Source: Leisingera sp. SS27
GTDB taxonomy: Bacteria > Pseudomonadota > Alphaproteobacteria > Rhodobacterales > Rhodobacteraceae
DNA length: 64,000 nucleotides
Assembly (NCBI RefSeq): GCF_028368855.1
Contig: NZ_JAQNCY010000002.1
Span: forward strand, 357,165 to 421,164
Direction: 5' to 3'
The notes under the pieces were generated by a model. It did no database searches, was not told the origin of the DNA, and saw nothing but the letters and a program-made list of their open reading frames with translations. A program made the translations under genes and the position numbers. Shown here piece by piece: positions 27,895-37,114 of the stretch (position 1 is the stretch's first letter; each line of letters opens with the position of its first letter).

Positions 27895-28938
27895 TCAGAT
27901 GATCTCATCCTCATCGAACATCGCCGCCCCGTCCAGCTGGGCGTTCAGGCTTTCGATGCGGCCCTCTGCCTCCTCCGGCGCGGAGACTTTGGCAATGTGG
28001 AACAGCGCGTCGCCTTCGTTGACGATGGGCATGTTGGCGCGGCCGATGATCAGGCCCGGCTGGCTGGCGGTCAGCTCTACCTCTTCCTCGCCGAAGGGGT
28101 CGGCGACAATGCCCAGCACGTCGCCCTCCTCGACCATTTCACCGGTGGTTTTGTAGGCGCGCAACAGGCCGCCGGCAGGCGCACGCTCCCAGCTGCTGTC
28201 GCTGGCCCGGACCGGCACCGCCTCGGCCAGCGGCACGCCATCCTCGGGGATCATCCCCAGCGCGTGCATCACCCGCAGGATGCCCGCCACGCCGACGCGG
28301 GCGGACTGCTCGTCGAACCGCAGCCCCTCCCCCGCCTCGTAGAGCAGGATATCGACGCCCGCCTTCTGCGCCTCCTTGCGCAGCGAGCCATCACGGAGAG
28401 AGGAGCGGATCACCACCGGGGCGCCGAAGGCATCGGCGTATTCCAGCGTCTCCTTGGACTTGGGCGACACCCGGATCTGCGGCATGTTGGTGCGGTGGAT
28501 GGCGGCGGAATGCAGGTCGATGCCCAGATCACAGCGCGCCACCACCTCTGTCATGAACAGATGCGCCAGGCGGCTGGCCAGGGATCCGCCCTCGCTGCCC
28601 GGAAAGCACCGGTTCAGGTCGCGCCGGTCCGGCAGGTAGCGGGAGTGGTTCAGGAAGCCGAAGGTATTGACGATCGGCACCACGATCAGCGTGCCCTTCA
28701 GGCGCGAGAACTGGCGGCTGCGCAGCAGGCGGCGGGCGATTTCCACCCCGATCACTTCATCGCCATGGATGGCGGCGGAGACAAACAGCGCTGGCCCCTC
28801 CTTCGCGCCGTGGATCACATGGGCGGACATGGTGACCGGCGTGTGGTCCGACAGAACGCTGACCGGCATATCCACCGTGCGGCGGGTGCCGGGCGGAATG
28901 TGGAAGCCGCCGATTTCAAAAGGGGAACGCCGCGCCAT
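27895..28938 (-). CDS. Succinylglutamate desuccinylase/aspartoacylase (AstE/AspA) family zinc hydrolase
   Basis: Zinc-dependent deacylase of the M14-like AstE/AspA group, 347 residues. The first zinc motif is AAIHGDEVIG (about residue 56), a conserved arginine pair occurs in DRRDLNRCFPG, and the second zinc histidine is in GIDLHSAA. The C-terminal part (from about 240) forms the barrel-sandwich domain with GDVLGIVADPFG. The natural N-acyl amino acid or ectoine-type substrate cannot be inferred from the neighbours, which are ribosomal and unrelated genes. Confidence 0.85.
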   Translation of the reverse strand: MARRSPFEIGGFHIPPGTRRTVDMPVSVLSDHTPVTMSAHVIHGAKEGPALFVSAAIHGDEVIGVEIARRLLRSRQFSRLKGTLIVVPIVNTFGFLNHSRYLPDRRDLNRCFPGSEGGSLASRLAHLFMTEVVARCDLGIDLHSAAIHRTNMPQIRVSPKSKETLEYADAFGAPVVIRSSLRDGSLRKEAQKAGVDILLYEAGEGLRFDEQSARVGVAGILRVMHALGMIPEDGVPLAEAVPVRASDSSWERAPAGGLLRAYKTTGEMVEEGDVLGIVADPFGEEEVELTASQPGLIIGRANMPIVNEGDALFHIAKVSAPEEAEGRIESLNAQLDGAAMFDEDEII

Positions 28939-28988
28939 CTATACCTCCCGCAGTGCCGTTCCGGGACGCTATGCGGGTTCGAAGGCTT

Positions 28989-29357
28989 TTACAATTGCCG
29001 CACCCTGTTGAGAATTGTTTCGAACTGCCAGCCGTCGGGAAGGCGGGGGAGCCAGAGGCGGGTTTCTGCCGTATGAATCATCATGGCGCCGCGGACGGTC
29101 CTGAGACGCCGGATGTCTTTGATGGCAACTTCACTGCTCATGCCCTGCTTTTCCACAACCAGAACACGCTGCGTGGTGATCACATAAGTGGCTGAGCGAA
29201 AGGCCCGGTGAACGAACAGCCAGATCACCAGAGCAACCGGCGCGCAAAGAACAATGACCAGAATTTCGGTCAGCGTGGGCGCGATGCGCGCGTGGACAGC
29301 ATGAACAACCTGCTCGCCGTCTCGGAGCACGAGCGGCGCATGGTCATACATTGGCAA
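28989..29357 (-). CDS. Membrane-anchored bacterial PH-domain protein
   Basis: A 122-residue protein with one or two membrane segments near residues 30-52 (ILVIVLCAPVALVIWLFVH) and a bacterial PH-like domain after them (SATYVITTQRVLVVEKQGM, with IKDIRRLRTVRG). Such proteins resemble the YdbS/YdbT group; their role is unclear. It sits between the hydrolase and a TIGR02466 gene on the same strand. Confidence 0.7.
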   Translation of the reverse strand: MPMYDHAPLVLRDGEQVVHAVHARIAPTLTEILVIVLCAPVALVIWLFVHRAFRSATYVITTQRVLVVEKQGMSSEVAIKDIRRLRTVRGAMMIHTAETRLWLPRLPDGWQFETILNRVRQL

Positions 29358-29393
29358 TGCCCGGTTTGCGGTTGAACCGCAGGGGAAGGCAAA

Positions 29394-30014
29394 TCAGTCC
29401 CACTTGTAGTTGAAGCTCACTGAAATCCGCTCGTCCTCGGCCATATTCATCGGCACCTCGTGGCGCAGCCAGCTTTCCCACAAGAGCACATCGCCCACAT
29501 CCGGTTTCATGTAGATGAAGGGCTGCAGTTCGCGCCGGGCTTCCTTGGTACGGGTGGGCGCCGCCATCATCCGGGCGGAGCGCGGGTCCTCCAGCTTGAG
29601 CGCGCTGGCGCCGTCGGGCATCGACACATAGGTGGTGCCGGAGATCACCGAATGGGGGTGCAGGTGGCTGGAATGGGTGCCGCCCTCGGGCAGGATGTTG
29701 ATCCAGAGATCTTCCAGCTTCAGCGCGCGCCCGTCCAAATCGAACTCCAGATCCTTTGCGAACGCCGCGACGTGCTGGTCCAGCGATTTCACCAGGTCGG
29801 CAAAGATCGGGAAGCGCCAAGGCAGATCGGTCAGCGAAGCATAGGAGGTATAGCCGGGATAGCCGTTCTCCTCGCACCAGTCCTGGCCCGCATCATCATC
29901 GCCGGCGATGACAAGGCAGGAGTTTTCCAGTTCCTGCGCGTCAACCTTTGGTCCGTATTCAGACAGTTGCGCGCGGTAGAGGCGGGTCACGAAGAGCGAT
30001 TCAATCTGGGCCAT
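29394..30014 (-). CDS. TIGR02466 family protein, putative 2-oxoglutarate/Fe(II)-dependent oxygenase
   Basis: A 206-residue cytoplasmic protein. The HPHSVISGTTYVSMPDGA and WESWLRHEVPMNMAEDERIS segments match the TIGR02466 family. The histidines in HSSHLHPHSV and LRHEVP would be iron ligands, with an arginine in the last motif to bind 2-oxoglutarate. Substrate unknown. Its start at 30012-30014 is followed upstream by a 400-base region shared with divergent genes. Confidence 0.85.
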   Translation of the reverse strand: MAQIESLFVTRLYRAQLSEYGPKVDAQELENSCLVIAGDDDAGQDWCEENGYPGYTSYASLTDLPWRFPIFADLVKSLDQHVAAFAKDLEFDLDGRALKLEDLWINILPEGGTHSSHLHPHSVISGTTYVSMPDGASALKLEDPRSARMMAAPTRTKEARRELQPFIYMKPDVGDVLLWESWLRHEVPMNMAEDERISVSFNYKWD

Positions 30015-30414
30015 GCCAGCGTCTTAGCGCAGCCCGCCTGCGAGCGCGAGTGCCGCCAGGAGAATCGCCCGCTCTTTCTGCTGCCGCGCAGCCTGCAGAG
30101 CGGCAGGCCTCAGGCAAATCCCCTGTCGTGGCTCGCCGCAATTTCACGCCCGATGTGCAAGATCCCGCAGGAACCGCAGAAGTGAAGGCATTGCGCAATG
30201 ACCCTTTTCGAAGACGATACCTTGCGGCCGGACGCCCTGAAACCGGTTCGCTCTCCAGCAGAGGAAACTGCACTGCTTTCCCAATCCGGCACCGTCCAGC
30301 CAGTTTGGGCCGACGGGCAGTCCGTGAATTCGTGAACGACGTTCAGAAAATACTTGACGGCGCCGCAGAGGTGGCGCAATGTTGTGAACATCGTTCATGG
30401 ACGGAGTTCAAATC
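30015..30414. promoter_or_regulatory. Divergent intergenic region with two matched palindromes
   Basis: No gene was seen in these 400 bases. Two 13-base palindromes of form TGAAC-N3-GTTCA lie at 30333-30345 and 30385-30397, their centres 52 bases apart. Between them TTGACG (30354-30359) could be a -35 hexamer for the plus-strand pair at 30415, with AATGTT 18 bases later. This arrangement suggests a repressor that binds both sides of the promoter. Confidence 0.5.
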
Positions 30415-30714
30415 ATGCCCATTTCCAAGAGCCTGCTGGCAGCCGTTGCGGTTTGCGCAGCATCCCAGGCCGCAGCAGGCCCCAGCACCCAGCATTCGGC
30501 ACAAAGCCTTCAGCATTCCGGATACAGCGCCGCCGCCAGCAGTGAAGCTGCGGCTGCCACCGCTGTGGCAATTGTTGCCATTCCTGTTCTGGCCGTGGGC
30601 GCCGGGCTCGTGGTGTCCGCAAACGCGCTGGCCTCCCCCCATCCGCATAGCCATGCCCATAGCCACCCTGCCCCGGGGCAAATCCCGCAGCCGGCACAAG
30701 GAGGCAACCGATGA
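30415..30714 (+). CDS. Small secreted or membrane protein with His-rich tail
   Basis: A 99-residue protein with a signal peptide (MPISKSLLAAVAVCAASQAA), a Ser/Ala/His-rich linker, one hydrophobic segment (ATAVAIVAIPVLAVGAGLVV) and a histidine-rich tail (PHPHSHAHSHPAPG). GGAG precedes the ATG. It overlaps the DUF2145 gene by 4 bases (ATGA), so the two act together. The tail could bind metal; no family beyond this was recognised. Confidence 0.7.
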   Translation: MPISKSLLAAVAVCAASQAAAGPSTQHSAQSLQHSGYSAAASSEAAAATAVAIVAIPVLAVGAGLVVSANALASPHPHSHAHSHPAPGQIPQPAQGGNR

Positions 30715-31511
30715 TACGCAGGATATTCATCGCAATGGCTGCTGCGGCCGCCCTCCATGCCGCCCCTGCTGCAGCTGGCAGCAGCGAAACCGGCAAGACG
30801 CATTTGCCCATTTCTGATACCGCCGCCTTTTCAAATCAGGTGCAACTGGATCTGGCGGCCCGCGGCGCCGGTATCGCAATTGTAGCACGGACCGGGCGGC
30901 CACCGCACACGCTGCCGGAGGGGGTCAACTATACGCATACCGCCTTGTGGGTTTATTCAACGATCAAAACCCCGGACGGCAGCAGCGCCAAAGGGTACCG
31001 GGTGTACAATCTCTATCAAGACCAGGATGACCTGACCCGCAGCTCCCTGGTGCAAGAGGCGCCTGCAGATTTCTTCAGAAGCGCCCACACGCTGGATACG
31101 GGCATCATCATCCCCGCCCCGCACTTGCAGCGCAAACTGCTGAAGGCCATCGCCAGCCCGGTCTATCCCGCACTGCACAACCCCAGCTATTCGGTGCTGT
31201 CCAACCCCAACACAACGCAGTTCCAGAACTGCAACGAACTGACCCTGGACCTGCTGATTGCCAGTATTTATGGCACGACGGACAAATCCGGGATCAAGGC
31301 CCGGATCGCCGCCGAGTTTCACCCCCAGCCGATCCGCATCAACGGGCTGAAACGGTTTCTGGCCCCCGCCGCCTCGGCTTCGCTGACAACATCCGACCAT
31401 GGCAAGGGCGTCGCGACCGTGACCTTTGGCTCGCTGGCACGCTACCTGCGGGCCAAAAACCTCGCCTCAGAGATCTACCAGCTCACGCCTGACAGGGCGG
31501 TGCGGCTATAA
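30711..31511 (+). CDS. DUF2145 family periplasmic protein
   Basis: A 266-residue exported protein. The signal peptide is MIRRIFIAMAAAAALHAAPA; the DUF2145 pattern follows: VQLDLAARGAGIAIVARTG, then YTHTALWVYS and GYRVYNLYQ. The conserved His and Cys (FQNCNELTLDLL) recall NlpC/P60-like peptidase folds, but this is inference. It is translationally coupled to the small His-rich protein before it. Confidence 0.8.
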   Translation: MIRRIFIAMAAAAALHAAPAAAGSSETGKTHLPISDTAAFSNQVQLDLAARGAGIAIVARTGRPPHTLPEGVNYTHTALWVYSTIKTPDGSSAKGYRVYNLYQDQDDLTRSSLVQEAPADFFRSAHTLDTGIIIPAPHLQRKLLKAIASPVYPALHNPSYSVLSNPNTTQFQNCNELTLDLLIASIYGTTDKSGIKARIAAEFHPQPIRINGLKRFLAPAASASLTTSDHGKGVATVTFGSLARYLRAKNLASEIYQLTPDRAVRL

Positions 31512-31533
31512 ACTGCCCCAGCCAAAAAACAAG

Positions 31534-31567
31534 AAAGCCCCCCGCTGATTGCTCAGCGGGGGGCTTT
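31534..31567. terminator. Bidirectional terminator between DUF2145 gene and rplP
   Basis: Perfect 15-bp stem (31534-31548 with 31553-31567) with loop TTGC; four T follow on the plus strand and TTTC on the minus strand. It ends both the DUF2145 transcript and the rplB-rplP block. Confidence 0.92.
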
Positions 31568-31590
31568 TAATTCTCCATGACCGGCAGAGT

Positions 31591-32004
31591 TTACCAGTCT
31601 TCGCGGACCACGACGCGGGTCTTGACCGGCAGCTTCATCGCGGCCAGGCGCAGAGCCTCGCGTGCGATTTCATCGCTGACGCCGTCGATCTCGAACATCA
31701 CGCGGCCAGGCTTAACCTTGGCTGCCCAGTAGTCCACGGAGCCTTTACCTTTACCCATACGGACTTCGGTCGGCTTCGAGGTCACCGGAGTGTCCGGGAA
31801 GATACGGATCCAGACACGGCCCTGACGCTTCATGTGGCGGGTCATGGCACGGCGGGCAGCTTCGATCTGGCGTGCAGTCACACGCTCAGGCTGGGTTGCC
31901 TTCAGGCCATAGGTGCCGAAGTTCAGGTCGGAGCCGCCTTTTGCCAGGCCGTGGATCCGGCCCTTGTGCATCTTGCGGAATTTAGTGCGCTTTGGCTGAA
32001 GCAT
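31591..32004 (-). CDS. rplP: 50S ribosomal protein L16 (uL16)
   Basis: Large-subunit protein near the A-site, 137 residues, [20 protein letters not shown] and [20 protein letters not shown]. Normally followed at once by rpmC, here by a terminator and 3.9 kb of other genes. Confidence 0.97.
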   Translation of the reverse strand: MLQPKRTKFRKMHKGRIHGLAKGGSDLNFGTYGLKATQPERVTARQIEAARRAMTRHMKRQGRVWIRIFPDTPVTSKPTEVRMGKGKGSVDYWAAKVKPGRVMFEIDGVSDEIAREALRLAAMKLPVKTRVVVREDW

Positions 32005-32016
32005 CTCAAATCCTCC

Positions 32017-32727
32017 TTAGCGACGGCCGCCACCAGCACCACGGGGTGCAGGGCCGTCCTGGATTTCTTGTGCTTTACGGTCACGCGCCGAAGGATCGTG
32101 CTCCATGATCTCGCCTTTGAAGATCCAGACCTTGATCCCGATGATCCCGTAGGGGGTCATCGCTTCGGAGTGTGCGTAATCGATGTCGGCACGCAGGGTG
32201 TGCAGCGGCACGCGGCCCTCACGGTACCATTCGGTACGCGCGATTTCCGCACCGCCCAGACGGCCAGCGACGTTCACCCGGATACCCAGGGCGCCCATGC
32301 GCATGGCGTTCTGCACGGCCCGTTTCATGGCACGGCGGAAGGACACACGGCGCTCCAGCTGCTGAGCGATGGACTCGCCGACCAGCTGAGCGTCCAGTTC
32401 CGGCTTGCGCACTTCAACGATGTTGAGGTGCAGCTCGGAATCGGTCATCTTGGCGATTTTCTTGCGCAGGACTTCGATGTCCGCGCCTTTCTTGCCGATG
32501 ATGACGCCCGGACGGGCGGTGTGAATGGTCACGCGGCATTTCTTGTGCGGGCGCTCGATGATGACGCGCGCAATGCCAGCCTGCTTGCATTCTTCCTTGA
32601 TGAACTCGCGGATTTTCAGGTCCTCGAGCAGCAGATCACCGTAGTCTTTGGTGTCGGCGTACCAGCGGCTGTCCCAGGTGCGGTTCACCTGAAGGCGCAT
32701 GCCGATCGGATTGACTTTCTGACCCAT
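32017..32727 (-). CDS. rpsC: 30S ribosomal protein S3 (uS3)
   Basis: Small-subunit protein at the mRNA entry site, 236 residues. KH domain around [19 protein letters not shown]-terminal domain [20 protein letters not shown]. It overlaps rplV by one base. Confidence 0.97.
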   Translation of the reverse strand: MGQKVNPIGMRLQVNRTWDSRWYADTKDYGDLLLEDLKIREFIKEECKQAGIARVIIERPHKKCRVTIHTARPGVIIGKKGADIEVLRKKIAKMTDSELHLNIVEVRKPELDAQLVGESIAQQLERRVSFRRAMKRAVQNAMRMGALGIRVNVAGRLGGAEIARTEWYREGRVPLHTLRADIDYAHSEAMTPYGIIGIKVWIFKGEIMEHDPSARDRKAQEIQDGPAPRGAGGGRR

Positions 32728-33107
32728 TAGGCTTGCTCCTCAACTTGACGCACCTTGATGGTGATCTCCGCGAACGGCTTCAGGATTTTGCCGAACCGGC
32801 CACGGGCACGCGGACGGCCGCGCTTCATGGTCAGGTTCTTGCCAACCCATGCCTCGGCGACGATCAGTTCATCGACGTCCAGGTTGTGGTTGTTTTCAGC
32901 ATTCGCGATGGCGGACTGAAGGCATTTCTTCACGTCCTGCGCGATCCGCTTGTTGGAGAAAGTCAGGTCGGTCAGGGCCTTCTCGACTTTCTTGCCGCGG
33001 ATCATCTGAGCCACCAGGTTCAGTTTCTGCGGGGAGGTACGGAGCATGCGCAGTTTTGCCATTGCTTCGTTGTCTGCCACGCGGCGGGGGTTCTTTTCCT
33101 TGCCCAT
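32727..33107 (-). CDS. rplV: 50S ribosomal protein L22 (uL22)
   Basis: Exit-tunnel protein, 126 residues, with [20 protein letters not shown] and the tunnel loop region ending in [16 protein letters not shown]. The N-terminus is slightly extended ([18 protein letters not shown]). Confidence 0.97.
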   Translation of the reverse strand: MGKEKNPRRVADNEAMAKLRMLRTSPQKLNLVAQMIRGKKVEKALTDLTFSNKRIAQDVKKCLQSAIANAENNHNLDVDELIVAEAWVGKNLTMKRGRPRARGRFGKILKPFAEITIKVRQVEEQA

Positions 33108-33110
33108 GAC

Positions 33111-33389
33111 TTACTTCCGCTTCGCTTTTTTGTCTGCGGCGTGGCCATAATAGGTGCGGGTCGGCGAGTATTCACCGAACTTCTGACCGATCATGTCTTC
33201 CGAGACGTTGACGGGGATATGCTTCTGGCCGTTGTACACACCAAAGGTCAGGCCGACGAACTGCGGCAGGATGGTGGAACGGCGCGACCAGATCTTGATC
33301 ACTTCATTGCGGCCCGATTCACGCGCTGCTTCTGCCTTTTTCAGGACGTAAGCATCAACGAAGGGGCCCTTCCATACGGAACGTGCCAT
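33111..33389 (-). CDS. rpsS: 30S ribosomal protein S19 (uS19)
   Basis: Small-subunit head protein, 92 residues, [20 protein letters not shown] and [20 protein letters not shown]. Adjacent to rplB (3 bases) and rplV. Confidence 0.97.
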   Translation of the reverse strand: MARSVWKGPFVDAYVLKKAEAARESGRNEVIKIWSRRSTILPQFVGLTFGVYNGQKHIPVNVSEDMIGQKFGEYSPTRTYYGHAADKKAKRK

Positions 33390-33392
33390 GGA

Positions 33393-34235
33393 TTAGCGGC
33401 CTTTCTTCTTGGCGTGGCGCGAGCGGACGATGAGCTTCTGCGACGCCTTGTTTTTGTTGCGGGTCCGTTTGCCCTTGGTCGGTTTGCCCCAGGGGGTCAC
33501 CGGGTGGCGGCCACCGGAGGTCCGGCCTTCACCACCGCCGTGGGGGTGGTCGATCGGGTTCATGACGACACCACGCACGGAAGGACGCTTGCCCTTGTGG
33601 CGCATACGGCCGGCTTTACCGAAGTTCTGGTTCGAGTTGTCCGGGTTCGACACAGCACCGACGGTTGCCATGCATTCCTGACGGACCAGGCGCAGTTCGC
33701 CCGAGGACAGGCGGATCTGAGCGTAACCGCCGTCACGGCCAACGAACTGAGCGTAGGTACCGGCTGCGCGGGCAATCTGGCCGCCTTTGCCGGGCTTCAT
33801 TTCGATGTTGTGAACGATGGTACCGATCGGCATGCCCGAGAACGGCATTGCGTTGCCCGGCTTGATGTCAGCCTTCGCGGATGCGATGACCTGGTCGCCA
33901 ACTGCCAGACGCTGCGGCGCCAGGATGTAGGCTTGCTCGCCGTCTTCGTATTTGATCAGCGCGATGAATGCGGTCCGGTTCGGGTCGTATTCGATCCGCT
34001 CAACGGTGGCCGCTACATCAAATTTGTTCCGTTTGAAGTCAACGATCCGGTAGAGGCGCTTTGCGCCGCCGCCACGGCGGCGTGCAGTGATCCGTCCGGT
34101 GTTGTTCCGGCCGCCCGATTTGGTCAGACCCTCAGTGAGAGATTTGACCGGACGCCCTTTCCAAAGCTCCGAACGGTCGATCAGAACCAGCCCACGCTGG
34201 CCCGGCGTCGTCGGCTTATACGACTTGAGTGCCAT
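33393..34235 (-). CDS. rplB: 50S ribosomal protein L2 (uL2)
   Basis: Core large-subunit protein needed for peptidyl transfer and subunit joining, 280 residues. The [20 protein letters not shown] motif with the essential histidine is intact. It is the first ribosomal gene of this cluster; rpsJ, rplC, rplD and rplW, which normally precede it, are not in the next 20 kb on this side. Confidence 0.97.
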   Translation of the reverse strand: MALKSYKPTTPGQRGLVLIDRSELWKGRPVKSLTEGLTKSGGRNNTGRITARRRGGGAKRLYRIVDFKRNKFDVAATVERIEYDPNRTAFIALIKYEDGEQAYILAPQRLAVGDQVIASAKADIKPGNAMPFSGMPIGTIVHNIEMKPGKGGQIARAAGTYAQFVGRDGGYAQIRLSSGELRLVRQECMATVGAVSNPDNSNQNFGKAGRMRHKGKRPSVRGVVMNPIDHPHGGGEGRTSGGRHPVTPWGKPTKGKRTRNKNKASQKLIVRSRHAKKKGR

Positions 34236-34547
34236 GCTTTCTGTCTTCCGTTTAGCGTGCCAGGCCTTAGGTTCTTGTCTTTGGCCCAGCTATGTTGAAG
34301 GCCCCCGTAGGTGCCTGAGATATAGGGCCCCGAAGGTCCCCGAGTTCGTGCATCCTGACAAACATAACGACCCCGGAAACGAATCCGGGGTCTGCAGGAT
34401 GGATGGCGTTTAGCAGAGTCGCCGGGAGGTGGCAATGACAGACTTCCGGCTTTTCAGAGATTGCCGTCAGGCTGCCGGGTACCGCCCCGCTGCCCTCCTG
34501 TTTGGACCATCCGGCTGCCAAGTGCCACCCCGGCAGTTTCTGCTGCC
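34236..34547. other. Intergenic region upstream of rplB
   Basis: No gene seen. An 8-bp hairpin (34370-34377 with 34384-34391) lacks a good T-tract. The rplB promoter must lie here; TATAT at 34319-34323 could be part of a -10, but no matching -35 was convincing. Confidence 0.5.
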
Positions 34548-35438
34548 TCAAGACAGAAACGCCGACGCGGCATGCCGTTCGAGCAGATCCTGGACCAACG
34601 GGTTCGGGAACCGGCGGCGGAGCGTGACCGCAAAAAATGTTTCCTGAATGCGGGGGTGCTCGCTGGCCTCTCTGAGCCGGCCGGAGTTCAACTCATCCGT
34701 CACGACAATGGGCGCAACAAGGGCCAGCCCGATATCCTCCCGCGCGAGAAGCCGCATCATGGCCATGTCATCCACTTCCGCCGCGATCTGAGGACGGACC
34801 GACAACCGGCTGGCCAGGGCATCAAAAGCCGTGCGCACACTGCTGCCGGCGGTGGGCAGAATGAAGGGCTGTTCAAGGAGAAGCTCCCGCAGCGGGCGGT
34901 CCGGGTCGAGCCGCGCAGGACTGCCGACAATGCTGACATCCTGCTCGCCGATCTTGTGTGCCTCATACGGGGTCAGGCTGTCATCCGGCGGCGGCTGGTT
35001 CATCAGCACAAGGTCGACGTTCAGCGTTCCCAGGCCCTCGAGCAACTCCGCCGGACTGCCTGAGCGCAGGACAACCTCAACATCGCTGCGGGACAGGATC
35101 GGCCTCAGAAACCCGATCTGAAAGTTACGGGACAGCGTCGCGAGCGCGCCCACACGCAGGGCCTTCCGGCTTTGGACCGCCCCCGACAGCGTAGCGACAA
35201 GCTCTTGACCGGTCGAGAATATCGCATCCGCGTGGCCCAGCGCGATACGCCCGGCCTCAGTCAGATGAAGCTGCCGCCCGCGGCGTTCGAACAGGTCGTG
35301 GCCCAAGCGCTCTTCCAATTGCTTGATCTGAACTGACAGCGCCGACTGCGACAGGTTCAGCCGTTGCGCGGTGCGGGTCAGATTGCCGTCATGCGCAACC
35401 GCCCAGAAGTACCGGAGATGATGATAGTTCAATGGCAT
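34548..35438 (-). CDS. LysR-family regulator of the dab operon
   Basis: Transcription factor of 296 residues. The winged helix-turn-helix is at residues 5-60 (FWAVAHDGNLTRTAQRLNLS, then IKQLEERLGHDLFERRG); the effector domain follows. It is divergent from dabB with 111 bases between. A perfect 15-base palindrome, containing a T-N11-A LysR box, lies 4 bases from its start codon, suggesting autoregulation and control of dabBA. LysR genes beside dab loci are known in autotrophs; the effector here is unknown. The closest named groups are CbbR- or NhaR-like. Confidence 0.88.
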   Translation of the reverse strand: MPLNYHHLRYFWAVAHDGNLTRTAQRLNLSQSALSVQIKQLEERLGHDLFERRGRQLHLTEAGRIALGHADAIFSTGQELVATLSGAVQSRKALRVGALATLSRNFQIGFLRPILSRSDVEVVLRSGSPAELLEGLGTLNVDLVLMNQPPPDDSLTPYEAHKIGEQDVSIVGSPARLDPDRPLRELLLEQPFILPTAGSSVRTAFDALASRLSVRPQIAAEVDDMAMMRLLAREDIGLALVAPIVVTDELNSGRLREASEHPRIQETFFAVTLRRRFPNPLVQDLLERHAASAFLS

Positions 35439-35441
35439 TCA

Positions 35442-35456
35442 TTCTATATACTAGAA
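35442..35456. promoter_or_regulatory. LysR-type T-N11-A palindrome
   Basis: TTCTA-TATAC-TAGAA: 5-bp arms around a five-base centre, containing TCTATATACTAGA, which fits T-N11-A. It lies between the LysR start (35438) and dabB (35550). Confidence 0.6.
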
Positions 35457-35549
35457 CGAAATCGATCAAACAATGAATTTTTATCACGGAAAGCTGTGTC
35501 TTATGCATTTCCCAATGTCTCTGACTGAGAAAACTGAAGGGTTCCGATC

Positions 35550-37100
35550 ATGACCTATCTTCTTCTGCCCCTCCTCAGCCCGCTGGTCCTGCTGGCTGCA
35601 GCCTTCTATGCGTTCCGCCATCCCGGCAAACGTCCCGGGCGGGTGCCGGTACTGGCCGAGGCCGCTGCCTTTGCCGCCTTTGCCATCGCGGCGGCAGCTG
35701 CCACGCTTCTGATTTTGAATGGCTCCGGCACCTCGGCATTGATCGGGCTTTTCGGGGCCGGGCTGTCGGTCCGGCTGGACGCGGTAAGTGCGGTGATGCT
35801 GGTTCTGGTCAGCTTCATCGGCTGGATCGTCCTGCGCTTTTCCAAGACCTACCTGGACGGCGAAGACCGGCAGGGCGCCTTCACGGGCTGGGTCAGCACG
35901 GCACTGGCCTCTGTTCTGCTGCTGGTGATGTCCGGCAATCTCATCCAGCTCATTGCGGCCTGGACAGTGACCAGTCTGGCGCTGAACCAGCTGCTGCTGT
36001 TTTATCCCGAACGCGCGACAGCCCGGCGGGCTGCCCGCAAGAAGGCCGTGGTTGCACGGCTGAGCGAGGGCGCCTTGGCCGGTGCCGTTATTTTGCTGAT
36101 CGCCGCAACCGGGACGACGGATATCGAAACGATCCTGTCCACGGCCGGAGCCGGCTGGCTGACGGCCGCGGCCGCCCTGCTGATCGCCGCGGCGGCGGTT
36201 CTGGCCTCGGCGCAGTTCCCGCTGCACGGCTGGCTGACCGAGGTGATGGAGGCGCCCACACCGGTTTCCGCCCTGCTGCACGCAGGTGTGATCAACGCGG
36301 GCGGGTTCCTGCTGATCCGCTTTGCCGACGTGATGCTGCTGGCTCCGGGCGTGATGGCGCTGCTGGTCATGCTCGGCGGGTTCACCGCGCTGTTCGGCGG
36401 CCTGGTGATGCTGACCCAGCCCGCAGTTAAAACGTCGCTGGCCTGGTCGACCATCGCGCAGATGGCCTTCATGATCATGCAATGCGGCCTGGCGCTGTTC
36501 CCGCTTGCCCTGCTGCACATCGTGGCGCACTCGCTCTATAAGGCGCATGCCTTCCTCAGCTCAGGCGAGGCAGTGCGCAACGTCGCCGCGATCCGCCGTC
36601 CCGGTCCGGTAGCAGTGCCAAGCGCGCGCAACGTGCTGCAGGCCTTTGCCATTGCCATCGTGATCTACAGCGGCGTTGGTGCGGTTCTGGGATTTGACGG
36701 CAAGTCGGTCCAGGCCATTGCCCTGGGTGTGATCCTGATCTTCGGTGTCGCCTACCTGCTGGCACAGGGCTTTGCCGACGCGGCGCCGCGGGCACTGATG
36801 CAACGGACCGCAGCCTATGCCCTGGCTGCCTCGGTCAGCTACTTTGCCCTGCAGGTCATCGCCCAGCATCTGACCGCGGGCAGCCTGCCGCCGGCCCCAA
36901 CCCCCGGACCGCTGGAATGGGCGCTCATCCTCCTTGCCCTCGCAAGCTTTGGCCTGGTGGCCGTGGCGCAGGCAACCTTCCCGCTCTGGGCATCTCACCC
37001 AGCGGCCGCGGGACTGCGCGTCCACCTGACCAACGGTCTCTACGCCAATGCGATCTTCGACAAGCTGCTGGACGGATGGTCCAAGCGCGCTGCTGCCTGA
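35550..37100 (+). CDS. dabB: DabB, membrane subunit of the DAB inorganic-carbon pump (NuoL-like)
   Basis: Membrane partner of DabA, 516 residues with about 13 hydrophobic helices. It belongs to the proton-translocating subunit family of complex I and Mrp antiporters: the [20 protein letters not shown] helix with its essential residues is intact, and a following [16 protein letters not shown] agrees. In DAB systems it is thought to couple ion flux to unidirectional CO2 hydration by DabA. The ATG has only a weak Shine-Dalgarno. It ends 14 bases before dabA. No nuo genes are nearby, so it is not a complex I subunit. Confidence 0.88.
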   Translation: MTYLLLPLLSPLVLLAAAFYAFRHPGKRPGRVPVLAEAAAFAAFAIAAAAATLLILNGSGTSALIGLFGAGLSVRLDAVSAVMLVLVSFIGWIVLRFSKTYLDGEDRQGAFTGWVSTALASVLLLVMSGNLIQLIAAWTVTSLALNQLLLFYPERATARRAARKKAVVARLSEGALAGAVILLIAATGTTDIETILSTAGAGWLTAAAALLIAAAAVLASAQFPLHGWLTEVMEAPTPVSALLHAGVINAGGFLLIRFADVMLLAPGVMALLVMLGGFTALFGGLVMLTQPAVKTSLAWSTIAQMAFMIMQCGLALFPLALLHIVAHSLYKAHAFLSSGEAVRNVAAIRRPGPVAVPSARNVLQAFAIAIVIYSGVGAVLGFDGKSVQAIALGVILIFGVAYLLAQGFADAAPRALMQRTAAYALAASVSYFALQVIAQHLTAGSLPPAPTPGPLEWALILLALASFGLVAVAQATFPLWASHPAAAGLRVHLTNGLYANAIFDKLLDGWSKRAAA

Positions 37101-37114
37101 AAGGAAACCCGCTC

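Noticed and set aside
30333..30397. SOS (LexA) boxes
   Set aside because: The alphaproteobacterial SOS box is GTTC-N7-GTTC as a direct repeat; here arms are inverted with 3-base centres.
35484..36548. A 354-codon minus-strand frame over dabB
   Set aside because: Shadow of dabB; no motif, and Gln/Arg/His-rich composition.
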